DNA of 64,000 nt from Acestrorhynchus altus (GCA_034509495.1 CM067503.1:48487774-48551773); one strand, 5' to 3'; numbered from the stretch's first letter, positions 34,990 through 46,839 are shown. The notes: generated by a model not told the origin, from the sequence alone. Program-made: numbers and translations.

Positions 34990-35777
34990 AAAGACCTCCT
35001 TCTCTAAACACCTCCTTCTCTAAAGACCTTCTCTAAACACCTCCTTCTCTAAAGACCTTCTCTTAACACCTCCTTCTCTAAAGACCTTCTGCTCTAAAGA
35101 TCTCCTTCTCTAAAGACCTTCTTCTCTTAACACGTCCTTCTCTAAACATCTCCTTCTCTAAACACCTCCTTCTCTAAAGACCTTCTCTTAACACCTCCTT
35201 CTCTAAAGACCTCCTTCTCTAAAGACCTTCTTCTCTTAACACGTCCTTCTCTAAACATCTCCTTCTCTAAACACCTCCTTCTCTAAAGACCTTCTCTTAA
35301 CACCTCCTTCTCTAAAGACCTCCTTCTCTAAAGACCTTCTTCTCTTAACACGTCCTTCTCTAAACATCTCCTTCTCTAAACACCTCCTTCTCTAAAGACC
35401 TTCTCTTAACACCTCCTTCTCTAAAGACCTCCTTCTCTAAAGACCTTCTTCTCTTAACACGTCCTTCTCTAAACATCTCCTTCTCTAAACACCTCCTTCT
35501 CTAAAGACCTTCTCTTAACACCTCCTTCTCTAAAGACCTCCTTCTCTAAAGACCTTCTTCTCTTAACACGTCCTTCTCTAAACATCTCCTTCTCTAAACA
35601 CCTCCTTCTCTAAAGACCTTCTCTTAACACCTCCTTCTCTAAAGACCTCCTTCTCTAAAGACCTTCTCTTAACACCTCCTTCTCTAAAGATCTCCTTCTC
35701 TAAACACCTCCTTCTCTAAAGACCTTCTGCTCTAAAGATCTCCTTCTCTAAACACCTCCTTCTCTAAACACCTCCTT
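34990..35777. repeat. Minisatellite: ~15-bp units in a 109-bp higher-order repeat
   Basis: Short units 'ctccttctctaaagac' and variants ('aacac', 'aacatc', 'tcttaacacg') fill almost 0.8 kb. The marker 'cacgtccttctctaaacatc' recurs at 35131, 35240, 35349, 35458 and 35567, exactly 109 bp apart each time. The exact spacing means the larger unit was amplified recently. Noncoding, pyrimidine-rich on the plus strand. Confidence 0.97.
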
Positions 35778-36630
35778 ATGCATAAACAGAGAAAACAAGG
35801 CAATCGTCTAATTATAACATTTATTTACAACCACTTGTCATGTTTAAAACATGTAAATTCATTGTGTTGTTTTTCAGTCTGTTGTCTAGTAGCTTGTTAT
35901 TACTTGCTCAACAGTGGAAATACACTCTTAATTCAGGTCCCGGAAATCAAATTTCTGAATGAGGAGAAAACGAATCAAAAGACTCATTTGAACTGCCAGT
36001 GCAATTTCTAACGAAGCCGATTCTCTGACGCTGAGCCTTTTCAAGTAACAACAGTTGACATCTGCTTATTGGGCTGTGACTTATTCAAACGTTTACTTTA
36101 CAGAGATTAAATGAAACTGTGACCAAATTTCAATGAAACAGTCACAACATGAAATGCATTAACCTTCAAAACAAATTCTCAACCCAGGCTTTTGCTCCGG
36201 GACGCTCATGTGGTCACAAGTCAGCGCCCGTTAAATATGGGCTGAAAGACGTTCTTAAGCAGTGGTAATGAGATCGGGCCATATCGTCAACGGGGCTGCA
36301 AATGCACCATCAGTGGAAATTGACAGGGCATCGCTTAGCATAAAAGTGGGTCTGGAAATAGCCCATGATACAGTGCAAGCTCTAGCTCTGCAGTGTGCAA
36401 GCAAATCATAGTCTAATGGGATTGCCCACGGAAATCTATTAACCTTGAGTCCACCCATACATTTCACACAGACGTTCAATGATAAGCTGTGTGTGGAGAT
36501 TCATATGCAGTGGACATATAGCCTGGTATGATCCAAGGGTAGCTTCAGTTCAAAAACCGCGCAATGAAGTGTCTCCTTCTTCTTTAGGGGGGTTTTGTCA
36601 CCAAATGTAAGCAGATTTATTAAAAAAGTC
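35778..36630. other. Unique block (36.19-36.50 kb), candidate conserved noncoding DNA
   Basis: 36190-36500 is repeat-free with balanced composition and motif-like pieces such as 'ggtaatgagatcgggccata' and 'ctattaaccttgag'. Minus frame 36255-36479 is short and has no splice context. Confidence 0.3.
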
Positions 36631-36639
36631 TAAAATTGA

Positions 36640-37430
36640 CAGATTCCAGATTCCATTTCACAATCTCCTCATTTCAGGGTGATGTTCGATGTCAACGAAG
36701 CTGTTGAAAAGTACAGGGTTGGGTTATGAAACATATCCAAATCTCCAATGATCCCCCAGAGCACCATCAAATCCATTACCACCAAATGGAGCGAACAGGG
36801 TACCAAAACAAACCTGCCGAGAGAGGGCCGCCCACCAGAACCCTCAGGCTGCAGAGTTCCCAAACAGAGACAGGAGTATCTGTCCAAACGTCCAAAATAC
36901 TCTGTACGTTCTATAGAGCTGGGCTTTATGGAGAACGTGGAGGCACATGGAGGAAGGTGCTCTGGTCAGTTGAGACTAAAATTGAACTTTTCAGCCAACA
37001 AGGAAAACGCTATATCAACACATCTCATCATCACCACGAACAACACAGTGAAACATGGTGGTGGCAGCATCATGCTGTGGAGAGGTTTTTCAGCAGCAGG
37101 GACTGGGAAACTGGTCCGAGTCAAGGGGACTATGGTGCTAAATACAGGGATGTTCTTGAGCATAAACTGTTTGAGTTCATCAACCAAGTTCTGTTTGGTT
37201 CATTTTCCAACAGGACAACGACCCAAAGCTCACTCCACTCGAGTGGTTTAAGGGGAAATGTGTGAATGTATTGGAATGGTCTTGTCAAAGCTGAGACCTT
37301 AATCCAACTGAGAAACTGTCATCAGGTTCACCAGTGGGAACCATCCAAATTAAGGAGCTGGAGCAGTTCATCCCTGAGGAACGGCCGAAAAATCCCAGTG
37401 GCCAGATGTGGCAGCTCTGGATAATCATAT
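36640..37430 (+). mobile_element. Tc1-like transposon relic, best preserved
   Basis: In order on the plus strand: FDVNEAVEKY, IPQSTIKSITTKW, NLPREGRPPEPS, then in other frames AGLYGERGGTWRKVLWS, ETKIELFSQQGKRY, VKHGGGSIMLW, AAGTGKLVRVKGTM, FQQDNDPKLTPLEWF, DLNPTEKL and IKELEQFIPEE. These cover the paired DNA-binding part and the whole DDE domain of a Tc1 transposase. The first catalytic Asp (WSDETK in the family) is Val here. The second Asp (QDNDP) and final Glu (NPTE) remain. At least two frameshifts and several stops make it inactive. Confidence 0.9.
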
Positions 37431-38220
37431 ATCATTATCTTGTGGTTGATACATTTAATATTACATACTTTTCTTTCAGGAAGTCACCATTTCAGTTTAC
37501 ATTTTTAATGTAATATATATTTAAACAAAGCCCTCGATGCTGCAAGCAATCGTGGACTTTGATATTAAACTCAGAAGATAAAAGCTTTTCTCTGTGCAAT
37601 CGGATCTTTTCCCGCTGCTGCAGGGCTGAATTAATTTGTCCAAATGGTGCAATAGTTAATAAAAGCCAATATAAACATGCAGTTGGGAGCACTTCATCAA
37701 TCAATTTCTCACTGTAAGCGAGCATTTCCAGCCTTGGCCAGCAGCCTCAGTGTAAAGACAAGTCAGTTTTGCTGCGCTCAACAATCTTTGCTCAATGGAT
37801 AGCTGGATTTCAATCGATCAACAAGATTACCCAGTCATTTCACTGTCATGGGAGGGAAACAGCTGAGACCAGATGAGAAGCTGCGTCCAGTTCAGCACAA
37901 AAGAAGACAGAAAAAAAGTGCTTGCATGAGCCAGTTTCAAACACAGCCTTTGAGTCGTGTAAGAGCCTCAGGGAGAATTCCTTTAGTGTGAAGTAAAGGG
38001 CAACATTCCTTGTGTAAAACAGGGAATTCTTATATTCATACTCACTTTGTGAAACGAATACAGTCAGATTTATGCAAAATATTTACGAACTTTAATTCAC
38101 GTCCAGCAAATGCATTAACTGCAAAAAAGATCACGCGCTTACAGGTGAAATCTTCAGCATGTGTAGAGTTAAAATACAGCGTTTGATCTCTTTCTGATCC
38201 GATTACAGGTAGAAGGGGAC
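37431..38220. other. Unique block (37.52-37.96 kb), candidate conserved noncoding DNA
   Basis: No repeats are recognised. 'gctgaattaatttgtccaaa' and 'gcaatagttaataaaagcc' are homeodomain-like AT cores in an even background. Confidence 0.25.
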
Positions 38221-38221
38221 A

Positions 38222-38560
38222 GAGACGACTGAACTAAGGACGTTTTCACTCCTGAAAGTCTGGACCAAGGTTTGGGTTTTGATACACGTCTCGGTTTGTT
38301 ATGCTTTCACACTGCAGTTTAACCAGCGCACTAAAGGACTATGTCCTGCCTGCGTCACCTTCATGAGTTGTATCTTCTTAAACAGGACACTGAACGGTTT
38401 TGTAGAACTTGACCACAGTTTGCGAGTCCACATCACCACGAGACCAGAAGCGCTCTGTTATGGTCTGAGACCGGACTAAAGGTTAGAAGAGTTCTGCTGT
38501 TGGGTTCTATAAATCATCACGAGTCTCTCTGCAGGACTTTCCGAGATAAATGTGATCATG
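38222..38560. repeat. Interspersed repeat ('ctttcacac...' family)
   Basis: 'gttttcactcctgaaagtct' + 'ggaccaagg' followed by 'atgctttcacactgcagttt' and, later, 'gagaccagaagcgctctg'. Related wording is at 15.42 kb and 39.85 kb. It is probably a short DNA transposon. Confidence 0.4.
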
Positions 38561-38782
38561 TTTGTTTGAGGGCAAACTGACTGTTTTCACATTTAATAAT
38601 AAAAATGAATGGAATTTGATTTATATTCAAATGACTTCATGGGGCGACATCTGATTAAGTTTCTGAAGGGACACAGATTAAGCACCAGCATTTGGTTTTA
38701 CCTAAAATAAAATAAATAACAATTAATGATTTTAGGTCCCTTTTGTGCACCGTAAGGGACGCCTCATCCTACCTGGGGTGAA

Positions 38783-38813
38783 AAAAAAAAAAATATATAT
38801 ATATATATATATA
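38783..38813. repeat. A-run and (TA)n tract
   Basis: A stretch of A followed by about 10 TA units. Confidence 0.93.
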
Positions 38814-40655
38814 ATAAACAATGAATTACAGTTTTTATTTTAACATTCTAATCTGGTCTCAGTCTTGACTGGACACAACATGTCCTGGTCTTGACTGCAG
38901 TTCTTTCAGTCACAATCCAGCTCCCATCGAGCACACGAGTGTCAGTGTGGCAGATTTCCCACAGTTTCCTTTAGTTTCTGTGTATAAATTAGGAAATTAA
39001 TGGGAAAAAAATCCAATTTCAATGAATTCCAGCGACATCAGACATCAGTCAAACCATGGGATTAACAAAATCAACTGTTTGATAGGCCAAGGAAGATTCC
39101 ACCGCTGAATCCTCACTAATCCTCTGATAAATCTTCAGTTGTCTGTCGGACATTGAGGCAGTTGTGTGTATTTGTCAGAGACGACTGTCAACAGAAGAAA
39201 AACAGAGACTACAATACAAAGATGCAAACCTCGTAAAAGACCACGGAATTCATGGACAAACACCAGAAACCTGTTTGCGGTGATAGTAAATGTGCAGACG
39301 AAAAGGAAATGCCCACAATCCAAGGTGTACAAGCTGACGGTGTTGGGTACCGCTGGCATATTTCTATGTTGATAGATGATGTTGACAGGATGTATGGAAA
39401 CAGCTTGTCTTCAAAAGTTCCAAACAACTACAAAACCATGAGAGTAAACTGCGAGAACAGCAGTCAGGCAAACCTGACAACTGAGGAGAAATGAAAGGAA
39501 TATAAAACAGAGTAACAGATGACTTGTTTATATTAAAGATGTGAAAAATCAAGTTACAAGTCATTGTATCGATTTCTGAGGTGTTGTTTTGGTTTTAATA
39601 TGATGTAATAATGAAAAATCCAGTTTGTCGCGCTGTAACACGTCGTGCAATTGAATAACGCTTGGAGTCAGCTTGTCAGTGTGTGCACCTCCATTAAAAT
39701 GCTTTCAATGGATTTTCAATTCTGTAACTCATCCAGGGGTCACCTGTACCGATTTCTCATCCACGCGAGGGACCACATTACAGTCATTGCATGCAAGATA
39801 TGCAAAAAACTGCCAAAAGTGACAAACAACAATGACTGCTTTGAGGGTTTTTCACACTGGTGTTTGTTCTGGACCTGGGACTGCGTGCTCTGAGAGTTCA
39901 GTACCTTTGGTCAAGAGCAACATCTGTTCTCAAGCCCATGAGAGGTCCAGAAAACTGAACTCTGGTCCTCCTGACGCTGTTTGGTTCTGAGTAATACAGA
40001 TATGTAATTACACACAAATGATGCAGGTAACAATAGTAACAATACAGTACAAACAACGTGCACATGTACAGATAAAGTTATGGATAGATGATCTGAATAT
40101 TGTCTGTCCATCCATTCAATGAGTCTGTCACTGATGTTCGTGTGTAGATACCATGTCCCAAAACATTATGGTTCCCTGAAATGAGTGGAACACTGTCATG
40201 CAGCCTCTCAGTCAATGGCAGTGGACATCAGTGATGAGTCCCAAATTTGTCTTGGTGACGCACCACCGAGCCAGTGTCACTATCAGCATTTCTGAGGGTG
40301 TGTATAGTGAAAATCAGCACGGACTGCTGGGAAAATACCAGTTTAAATGACTTTGCATTTGGACAGAGTCGTTAATTCTTTGTGTTCTACTATACAAACA
40401 CCTGCTCCAGTAAAATGGCTCTGTGAATCATGATGGACCATCATCAGGTCATCTCGTTGTAAAGAAAAATCCCATAATATTTATGCTCGAGAAGGCTTAT
40501 AAGTATATTACGGTTCTTCATTCACGAGAAACGGCATCTGTTTAATTTAACGATCCTGATTGTTAACAGATTCTCAGAGCTGCCAACGTTCACCATCATT
40601 TGTAAATATCACTAATTTAACACCTTAAATTTAGTTCAACCACTGCTATTCTGAT
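38814..40655. other. No gene seen; overlapping chance frames
   Basis: 39100-39560 has several open frames on both strands, all overlapping and none with family resemblance. 39845-40010 shares wording with the short repeats at 15.4 and 38.2 kb. I do not call a gene. Confidence 0.45.
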
Positions 40656-40960
40656 CATACTCAACTCATCCTCTCTTTCCCACCTTCTGCTACCCAGGAT
40701 TCATTGCATCTCAGCTTGCCTCGCAGACCTCTCATCATGGATGGCAGCGCATCACCTAAAGCCCAACCCCAGCAAGACTGAACTGCTGTACATCCCTGGA
40801 ACCACTGGTCCTCACCATGATCTTGCCATCTCCTATGAGAACTCAATTGTCACTCCATCAGCAGAAGTAGTTGTGGATGAACGGTTATCGTGGTCTACCG
40901 GAAAAGAACATCCGCCTGCATCAAGCACTTGGCAGGGGTTGATCCAGGACAGAGTGACAA
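40655..40960 (+). mobile_element. LINE reverse-transcriptase fragment (L2/CR1/Rex1-like)
   Basis: The plus strand encodes ISACLADLSSWMAAHHLKPN, then PSKTELLYIPGTTG, LAISYENSIVTPSAEV and DERLSWS. In fish LINEs this W(M)..HHLKLNPSKTE.L.IP block lies just C-terminal of the reverse-transcriptase active site (YADD), which is not present. Sequence after 40.95 kb no longer fits the family. Confidence 0.8.
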
Positions 40961-41600
40961 TCGAGACACACACTCAATAGCCAATTCCCTTTCCCAACTC
41001 CAGCTGTCTTCACAGCTGTCAACATGTGATGGCGTGATGGGTATATTTTTAATAGTCATAAACTTTAGGTTAATTCTTATTGGCCTGAAGGTCATGAAAA
41101 AAGGAGGAAACCTCCCTCCATTCCATCACATCTAAACCGACTAATCATCTCAGGAGCAGCCCCTTACTGAGTGGAAGTGGGCGTCTAAGCCCTTAGAACC
41201 CTGGGACAATGTTTTCGTATTTTGATGGACTTTTATTCACTAACCTATTACACAGATGATACACACACATCGTTTTATCTTCAGGAGATCCTACGCTACT
41301 CAAACTTGTCATTATTTGAGATTTTTAATTAATTAATTAATTTTGCTTATAAGGCCTAAAACACTTGACATCTCAGAGATCGTGCTGCAAATTGATCATC
41401 CGGTGTGTACTAATGTAGTAATCCAGCTGAATTGCAGTCAATTTGATAAATTATTTGTAATTATTAGGTTGACAAACATATTTATTAAAATAAGTTCTTC
41501 AAAATACTTGAAAGTACTTCCAGATAAAATGATCAATCAACCTGAATGTCGTTTCTTATTATTGTTATTTATGTACGTATCAGTATTATCTCGTCTCAGG
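40961..41600. other. No gene seen
   Basis: An open frame of 132 codons (41343-41741) runs through AT-rich DNA into repeat B. It matches no family, and its 3' part is repeat sequence. Confidence 0.5.
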
Positions 41601-41609
41601 ACTTTTATT

Positions 41610-41800
41610 CTGAAATTTGAACAATGTGTGAGCAAAGAAAGAGAGCAAACAGCCCCTCCCTTCTCGTTTTCTTCTATAAACCAATATCTGGGTCACCATA
41701 AGCCCCACCCCCTGATCAGTGGGAGTCTGCACGCAGGTTGAGCGTGCTACGGTGCTATGATCTCATGTCTGTAGGTTCCTCTGAATCTGAGTTATGAAGC
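41610..41800 (+). repeat. Interspersed repeat B, copy 2 (single minisatellite unit)
   Basis: 'gtgtgagcaaagaaagagag' + 'caaacagcccctccc' is followed by one 51-bp-type unit ('ccctgatcagtgggagtctg' + 'cacgcaggttgagc') and then 'atgtctgtaggttcctctga'. The flanks are shared with copies at 12.6 kb (inverted) and 45.5 kb. Confidence 0.8.
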
Positions 41801-42994
41801 CATCTCCAGTTCTAAGGGTTGAAGCAGGGAGAGCTTCGTGTGCAGAGCAGGGAGCCTCCAGGACCAGGAATGGGAAACACTGCTCTGGAAGATCTCACAC
41901 AGGAAAAGTGTTGTTTTATTGAAGACGGCCAAGCGTTGGGTGTTTGATCTTTTATGACTTTTTCTCTCGTTATGATTCACTGCAGCAAGTATCAGCAGAT
42001 ACACGGTCACATAAACATAAGACAAAATAATCCACTGTGATCGAACTTGAACTCATTCCGATGCCATTTCTGAACCAGAATGAAGTCAGGATACACCAGT
42101 CTACTCATTTCTATGCAGCTTTAATAAATACGAGCAAGTATCTCACCGTATCAGACATGTCTCCGTAGTAGCTTGCACACACTTTCGAGATCCTCTCTAT
42201 TAAAGACCCTCTAAAACATCATTATTGGGGTTTAATTGCTTAATAATAACGCTGGGTTGGAAAAGAGCAGTTAATGAAGAGGAAAAGAAGCATCCAGTTG
42301 ATGTCAGCACTTTTTCTTCTTGCCCCTGTTTAAGCTCATCATCATTATTCACTGTATTAAAGTAATTATTCAAACACAATCATACTGTGCACATACTGTG
42401 CTCCAGAGATACAGTCCTCATTGTGCAGTCACACTGCCAGATTGTCTGCAGTTCTGTTAGAGATAAATTGAAATTGTTCTGGATTTGTTTTTTTCCAGGG
42501 AAGCAGGGAATTACATGGAGCTGAATTTGAGCACAAATAGATGATTTTCCCTGTGAATGAGCTCCAGAGTTAAAGTGTAAGATCACCTCACCTTCGTTTT
42601 CAGGACAGATGTCTTTATAACACCGGATAAAACCTGACCTGCACATTCATAAACTCCAAGTATTATAACAACCAAGGCTAGAAGAGGTTTGTCACAAATC
42701 TTTATATGTTATGTAGAATTTAATGACGTTAGAAGCTTATATTCTGTAACAACACATACTTTATGGGTGTAAATATAAAACCTGGTGTAAAAAATAAACC
42801 ACATAAATTCATCTACAGATATTACAGTAGAAACATCTACATTTTAATTTAATTTAATTATGAATTTAATTATGAATTTATCTACAGAAATTTCTTAATT
42901 GTCCCAAAATTTGCACTGCACTCTTTACAGCCCTGCTCAGGGCTGAACTTTCTGTATCAAAAATTGCAATTTTTACTACAACTACTACTATTTT

Positions 42995-42995
<1 letters not shown>
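41801..42995. other. No gene seen
   Basis: A piece of repeat E wording ('gcctccaggaccaggaatgg') at about 41849. The rest is AT-rich unique DNA with 'aatttaattatgaattta' duplications near 42850. A good acceptor-like 'gtttttttccag' ends at 42499 but is followed by a stop within 14 codons. Confidence 0.45.

Positions 42996-42997
<2 letters not shown>

Positions 42998-43060
<63 letters not shown>
42998..43060. repeat. (CA)n microsatellite
   Basis: A pure run of about 30 CA units, followed by AT-only sequence. Confidence 0.98.
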
Positions 43061-43353
43061 TAGTGCATCTCAAAATATTATAATATTGTTTATTATATAT
43101 AAATATATATTATATTATTATAATTTTATTTGTTCATAATTTAATTTAAAAAATCATTCATTCAATCATATATTTTATATTCATTACTTTTATATTTATA
43201 TATTAATATTTCAAGATTTTCTGGATTAGAAAACCTAAACTGCAATTTGAAATGTAATTTAATCAAACATGAATATGTGGCTTCACCTGTAATGAATATA
43301 AGATCTGACTTTTTCTTTCACAATATTCTAATTTTTGTAGATGTACTGGTGTT

Positions 43354-43364
43354 TGTCTCTCTCC

Positions 43365-43421
<57 letters not shown>

Positions 43422-43453
43422 TGTCTCTCTCTCTCTCTCTATATATATATATA
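43354..43453. repeat. (CT)n microsatellite with (TA)n end
   Basis: CT run broken by two 'ccctctgtctc' pieces, then 'atatatatatata'. Confidence 0.97.
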
Positions 43454-43604
43454 CAGAGAGCAAACTGAGCTGTAGACGTTTGGCCTCACCTGCATTAGTT
43501 TTCAGTGAAGATAATGATCACTGAACAGAGTGATGATGATGACAATGATGATGTTGATAACAGCAATCTTCAGTTATTGGATCTGCTTTGAGGAATGTGA
43601 AGCA

Positions 43605-43875
43605 GGTAGTGAGCGAGTGAGTGAGCGAGTGAGGGAGTGAGTGAGGAGTGAGTGAGTGAGGGGGTGAGTGAGTGAGTGAGGGAGGGAGGGAGTGAGGGAG
43701 TGAGTGAGTGAGGGAGTGAGGGAGGGAGTGAGGGAGTGAGTGAGTGAGGGAGTGAGGGAGTGAGTGAGGGAGTGAGTGAGGGAGTGAGTGAGTGAGTGAG
43801 TGAGGGAGTGAGTGAGTGAGTGAGGGAGTGAGTGAGGGAGTGAGTGAGTGAGTGAGGGAGTGAGATGGGGGGAGG
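43605..43875. repeat. (GAGT)n / GAGG tetranucleotide array
   Basis: About 65 four-base units, mostly 'gtga' with 'ggga' interspersed in a semi-regular order. The Ser/Leu/Thr/His/Pro-rich minus frame (43518-43940) is a product of the array. Confidence 0.97.
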
Positions 43876-44460
43876 AGGGGGAATGTTATTTGCAGCTGTA
43901 CGTCAAGACTCTCATTATGTTGCAAAAGTTTTCCTGTCACATAATTTCATCTGAGCCCATATTTCAAACCACTAATCTCCTGAAAATGAGACGTCTAACT
44001 CCAGGGAGTTAGTGAGGGTAAACAGGGAGAGTTTTTCTCTGTGCACAGTATGTAAATTTATAAAGAAAACAAGGACATCTGCTGTTTACGAATCAGCATC
44101 CTCTCACTAAGAGGACATGGCACTAATAGAATATTTAAACGGCTCGCGCGTTTTGACAGTTCTTGATCCAAACCTGCTTGGTTAAAAACACCCATCTATC
44201 AATGCGTGGTTTGGGTTTTATTTGTAAGCGGTGCATGAAAATGGTACATATATACACTGAAAAAATAAATAAATAAACAAAAGGAGCTCTTAAAGCACAC
44301 ACCACTTCTTGAGGAATGAAAGTTCACGTTGAATCTTTTCTAATAAAAACTCTAATTAAAATAATCACATAACATTCATACCATCAGCTCATGGAGGGCT
44401 GGACTCAAATTTATGCTGAAAATCAAAGTAAAACATTGGAATCTTGGGCTCCAATCCAAT
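43876..44460. other. No gene seen
   Basis: AT-rich with an 'aaataaataaataaac' patch near 44260. Confidence 0.5.
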
Positions 44461-44464
44461 TTCT

Positions 44465-45290
44465 GTGAATTTCATTACGACAACATCTCATGAATGCTCC
44501 TGCTGAGTGGATGGATGGTGCACAGGGGGATCTCCTCCCAGACCTGGATCAGGGCATCAGTGAGCTCCTGGACAGTAAGTGATGCGACTCGGGGGTTTAT
44601 ATATACCAACACAAAGCCCTGGTGGTTCTTAATCGGATTGAGGTCTGGGGAACATGAGGGTCACTCACATGCCAACACAATCTGGTCGGGCATTGGCCTG
44701 TACCAGGAGGAACCTCAGGCCCACTGCACCACCATAAGGTCTGACAGTGGTGTTGCCACTGGTGCACCTGCCAATTCTGGTGAATGCCAATTGAGCTGCA
44801 CAGTACGGGGCTGTGAGTACAGGTCTTACTACAGGACGCCAGGCTCTTAAGCTACCCTCAGTCTGTTCCTGAAAGTTTGTTCAGAAACATGCAGACCACT
44901 TGCCCACTGGAGGTCACTTTGTAGTGTGTTGGCAGTGCTCCTCCTGTTTCTCTTTGTACGACGGAGCAGATACTAGTCCTGCTGCGGGTTTGATGCCCTC
45001 CTGTTGCCCTGTCCTGCCCAGCCTGGATCTAGGTATCTCCTGCATGCTCTTGAGACTGCAACAGCATGTGCCAACTTAAAAAGCTGGACTACCTGTGCCA
45101 CCTGAATGGGCTGCAGGTACCACCACAAGGTTGATGTGGTGTTAAGGGCAGTTGTCATAATGGTCGGTGTGCATGTATTTCTGTATCATGCAGGCATCTG
45201 CCAATGGTGCTGGCACTAACAGGTTTACTCATGGAGGGCATCACTGCTTGATGAATATCGAGCTGTCGGGTCACCCTGTGCATGTTGGAC
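44465..45290 (-). mobile_element. Tc1-like transposon relic (VQELT family, copy 1)
   Basis: The minus strand encodes, in order of reading, FLLVQANARPDCVGM (second catalytic block, Asp of QDNARPH now Ala), CSPDLNPIKNHQG (final Glu now Lys), then TVQELTDALIQVWEEIP. These are hallmark Tc1 C-terminal blocks. Upstream coding (to about 45290) keeps recognisable word order with copy 2 at 48.3-49.0 kb, for example 'ctggaggtcactttg' and 'ggcagtgctcctcct'. Two of three catalytic acids are lost, so the copy is dead. Confidence 0.85.
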
Positions 45291-45544
45291 AATCTGTTGG
45301 TCTTCCCTGTGCGTGGTTCATGTAGGTCTCCCAGATCCTTTGTAACACATGGCTTCTTCTATCCACTTCTGTCAACAGTGTGCTTTGAAAATATCCACAT
45401 AACTGGTATGGCATGCAAAACGAGAGACCATCTTGCTTTCCAGAGCCCCCTTTCAAACCCTTCCAACTGCTCGAATTGCTTTTGACCTCCTCTCTAAGCC
45501 ATACTCTGCTTGCAAATGATACTACCAACACAAGAGCACGAGTA

Positions 45545-45925
45545 AGAATGTAAGAGAATTAAGAAAGAGAGCAAACAGTCCTTCCCAATATCGGGATCAG
45601 CGATGTCATCAGCCACGCCCCCTCTCTCTGATCAGTCAGAGTCTGTATGCAGGTTGAGCATCAGCCCCGCTCCCTCTCTCTGATCAGTGAGAGTCTGTGT
45701 GCAGGTTGAGCATCAGCCCCGCCCCCTCTCTCTGATCACGAGCAGTAAACATGCACTGGAAGCTCCTTTGGTATTAAACTGGGATTGAATTCAGTTGGAA
45801 ATGATTGAATGTTTGATATAAGTCACTTTATAAGGGGTAGTTCTGTAATTTGTCATGATGTGTGTATCATGTCTGTAGGTTCCTCTGATCCTGAGATATG
45901 AAGCCTAGAAAACAGCATGTACGAC
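45545..45925 (+). repeat. Interspersed repeat B, copy 3 (about 2.5 minisatellite units)
   Basis: 'aagaaagagagcaaacagtc' is followed by units with 'tgatcagtSaga' at 45629, 45681 and 45733 (52 bp apart), reverse complements of the units at 12.6 kb. Then come 'ggtagttctgtaatttgtca' and 'atgtctgtaggttcctctga' + 'tcctgagatatgaagcctag'. The last part recurs diverged at 50.8 kb. Confidence 0.85.
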
Positions 45926-46835
45926 ATAGTACCAACAAAGAGACCCATGTGTTCGAAAAACTATTTTTAGAAATGAACTTAATTGAAAACCCACACATTT
46001 AACCTTTCAGTCATTAAAAGTGCAGTGCTAAAGTAGTCCCTCTACATGTGCACAGCACTTCATTAGTCACCTTGGGAGCTCGCTTCTATTATTATCCAGG
46101 GAATGGAAGAGAGAAGGAGTGGCTGTAGGCCACGAGGGTTTTTTCACAGTGCCGGCGGCTCCCTTTGGCCTGGAGAAAGTTTACCTGTTTCATAAGCTGT
46201 TAATGATTTATTAAGGAGGCCTGACACTGCGCACAGCGAGAGAGCTTACCCGCCTGCCTCATCTCTCTCAAGGTGACATCCTGCGGAGCTGCAGCACGTG
46301 CCCAATGCCAAAGACCTGCTGAATTTTTTAGCTGCTGTCGAAACGCCTCACCTGCTCTCCTGCTTCAGGAAGGGGAGGGGGTGGAGCCGCAGTCAAGCTG
46401 TCAAGAGAGAAGGGAGAATCTGTGGAGGAGAAAAGATGATGCATGCATTGCTTTTTGTTCCCTTTTTTTCCTTAAAAAATGGAACGAGATCCATGACAGC
46501 TTGAATTATACAGTGACATTCCAGGAGCTCTGATTTTTGTCCTCATTGTGATTGTTAAAAGATTCTGGCTGGCATGCATTTGATTTTTTTAGAATGTATG
46601 ATAAGCTCTACATGCCTTACAAGAGCAAAGGTGTCGAGTTGGGTTCTTCTAGTTCAGAGCAAGCTGAGTATAGAAGGTTCCCTCATTAGTTGCATTCAGG
46701 TGTGACTGTATTTACGGTGTTTTTAGTAATAGTTACCACTATTTACACATTACGTCCCCATTGAAGAGGACATTTTGAATGGTTAGACCATTAGAGAGGA
46801 CACTGGAGGACGCTGTCTTATTTAAACCCCAGACA
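45926..46835. other. Unique block (46.02-46.55 kb), candidate conserved noncoding DNA
   Basis: Repeat-free, moderately GC-rich, with 'cttcattagtcaccttgg', 'ctgttaatgatttattaagg' and 'gtggagccgcagtcaag'. Two overlapping plus frames at 46273-46533 match nothing I know and lack splice context. Confidence 0.3.
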
Positions 46836-46839
46836 TTGG

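Noticed and set aside
34990..35777. Regular repeats that might suggest a CRISPR array
   Set aside because: No unique spacers; units abut each other, and the genome is clearly eukaryotic.
39135..39564. Cluster of overlapping frames on both strands
   Set aside because: Six overlapping frames in both directions are typical of a locally stop-poor stretch; no family resemblance.
41343..41741. 132-codon plus-strand frame
   Set aside because: AT-rich chance frame that runs into repeat B; no domain, no splice context.
42482..42540. Acceptor-like site with a short open frame
   Set aside because: A stop follows after 13 codons and nothing supports a terminal exon.
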